A DNA stretch of 64,000 nucleotides from Candidatus Gastranaerophilales bacterium (GTDB lineage: Bacteria; Cyanobacteriota; Vampirovibrionia; Gastranaerophilales; Gastranaerophilaceae): positions 62,001 through 126,000 of the forward strand of contig CALVBP010000001.1 of NCBI GenBank assembly GCA_944325825.1. The letters run 5' to 3'. The notes beneath the pieces were generated by a model. That model had not been told where the DNA came from and did no database searches. It saw only the letters and a program-made list of their open reading frames with translations. Positions 63,772 through 64,000 of the stretch are shown one piece after another (within the stretch, counting starts at the first letter, position 1; each line of letters begins with the position of its first letter). A program made the translations under genes and the position numbers.

Positions 63772-64000
63772 CTATTTAATTAAAGCCTGTATTTCTTTAA
63801 AGTTAGGATGTTTAGCACCTTTGAGAAGCTCAAATAAGACCATTTCTGTTGTTTTTATATGAACTCCGTAATCATTCATATATTTAATAGCATTATTGTA
63901 TTCTTCCGGACTCCTGCTCCCGCACGCATTTTTTACAAGATGAACTTCGAACCCGTTGTCGATAAGTGCTGCAGCTGTCTGGTGCACACAGATATGAGTT
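63772..64000 (-). CDS. Isochorismatase-family cysteine hydrolase, 3' part only
   Basis: The frame runs in from the right edge. Its visible start, THICVHQTAAALIDNGFEVH, carries the catalytic Cys of isochorismatase-like hydrolases (CVxxTA), and the end KYMNDYGVHIKTTEMVLFEL is their usual C-terminal helix region. Nicotinamidase-, ureidoacrylate- or YcaC-type activity cannot be separated. Confidence 0.8.
   Translation of the reverse strand, partial: THICVHQTAAALIDNGFEVHLVKNACGSRSPEEYNNAIKYMNDYGVHIKTTEMVLFELLKGAKHPNFKEIQALIK

Overview
The window comes from a low-GC, diderm, flagellated bacterium. The gene set (lpxA for lipid A, flagellin, the GatD peptidoglycan amidase subunit, PilT) and several families of large lineage-specific coiled-coil proteins fit best with Vampirovibrionia/Melainabacteria (Gastranaerophilales-like gut relatives of Cyanobacteria). 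That assignment is inference from gene content; there is no 16S rRNA here. I saw no rRNA, tRNA, CRISPR array or transposase.

Layout: 1-9284 is the 3' part of a giant flagellar cap gene (fliD) whose product is at least 3,093 aa, made mostly of about 25 Hook_IN-like modules and containing two long nucleotide repeat arrays. 9387-12946 holds rph, an MFS transporter and a B12-binding radical SAM protein. 13031-15952 (minus) holds rpsT and an 836-aa protein that looks like a degenerate ATPase with an acidic linker and a Tudor-like tail. 16069-18623 holds an M16-like protein, an M14 carboxypeptidase and uppS. 18620-21169 (minus) is a pilT-recO-gatD operon. 21273-23260 (minus) holds a Ser/Gly/Cys repeat protein and a membrane protein. 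23459-25183 is an rplS-rbgA-tag operon. 26005-27606 is a degenerate island with a headless flagellin fragment and palindromic repeats. 27607-33153 (minus) holds lpxA, a second membrane paralogue, a GH13 enzyme and era. 35059-40114 (minus) is an ffh-pth-TPR-U32 operon. 45634-48893 (minus) is a pfkB-nuclease-tatD-tlyA operon. 49151-53108 holds the full-length flagellin, an AGCS symporter and a homocitrate-synthase-like enzyme. 53972-60205 is a TerC-cca-glycosyltransferase operon, probably for surface glycans. 60422-63245 holds an orphan DNA methylase, a YggU protein, a small protein and a COG2056 transporter.

The most interesting signals are three. First, the giant modular FliD with a perfect 654-bp period. 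Second, a shared upstream element (consensus near TTAAGTTTTGTAACAATTT) that recurs about 70-80 nt before the start of five lineage-specific proteins and in front of the flagellin fragment, suggesting an undescribed regulon. Third, a duplicated intergenic hairpin whose two copies differ by compensatory base-pair changes.
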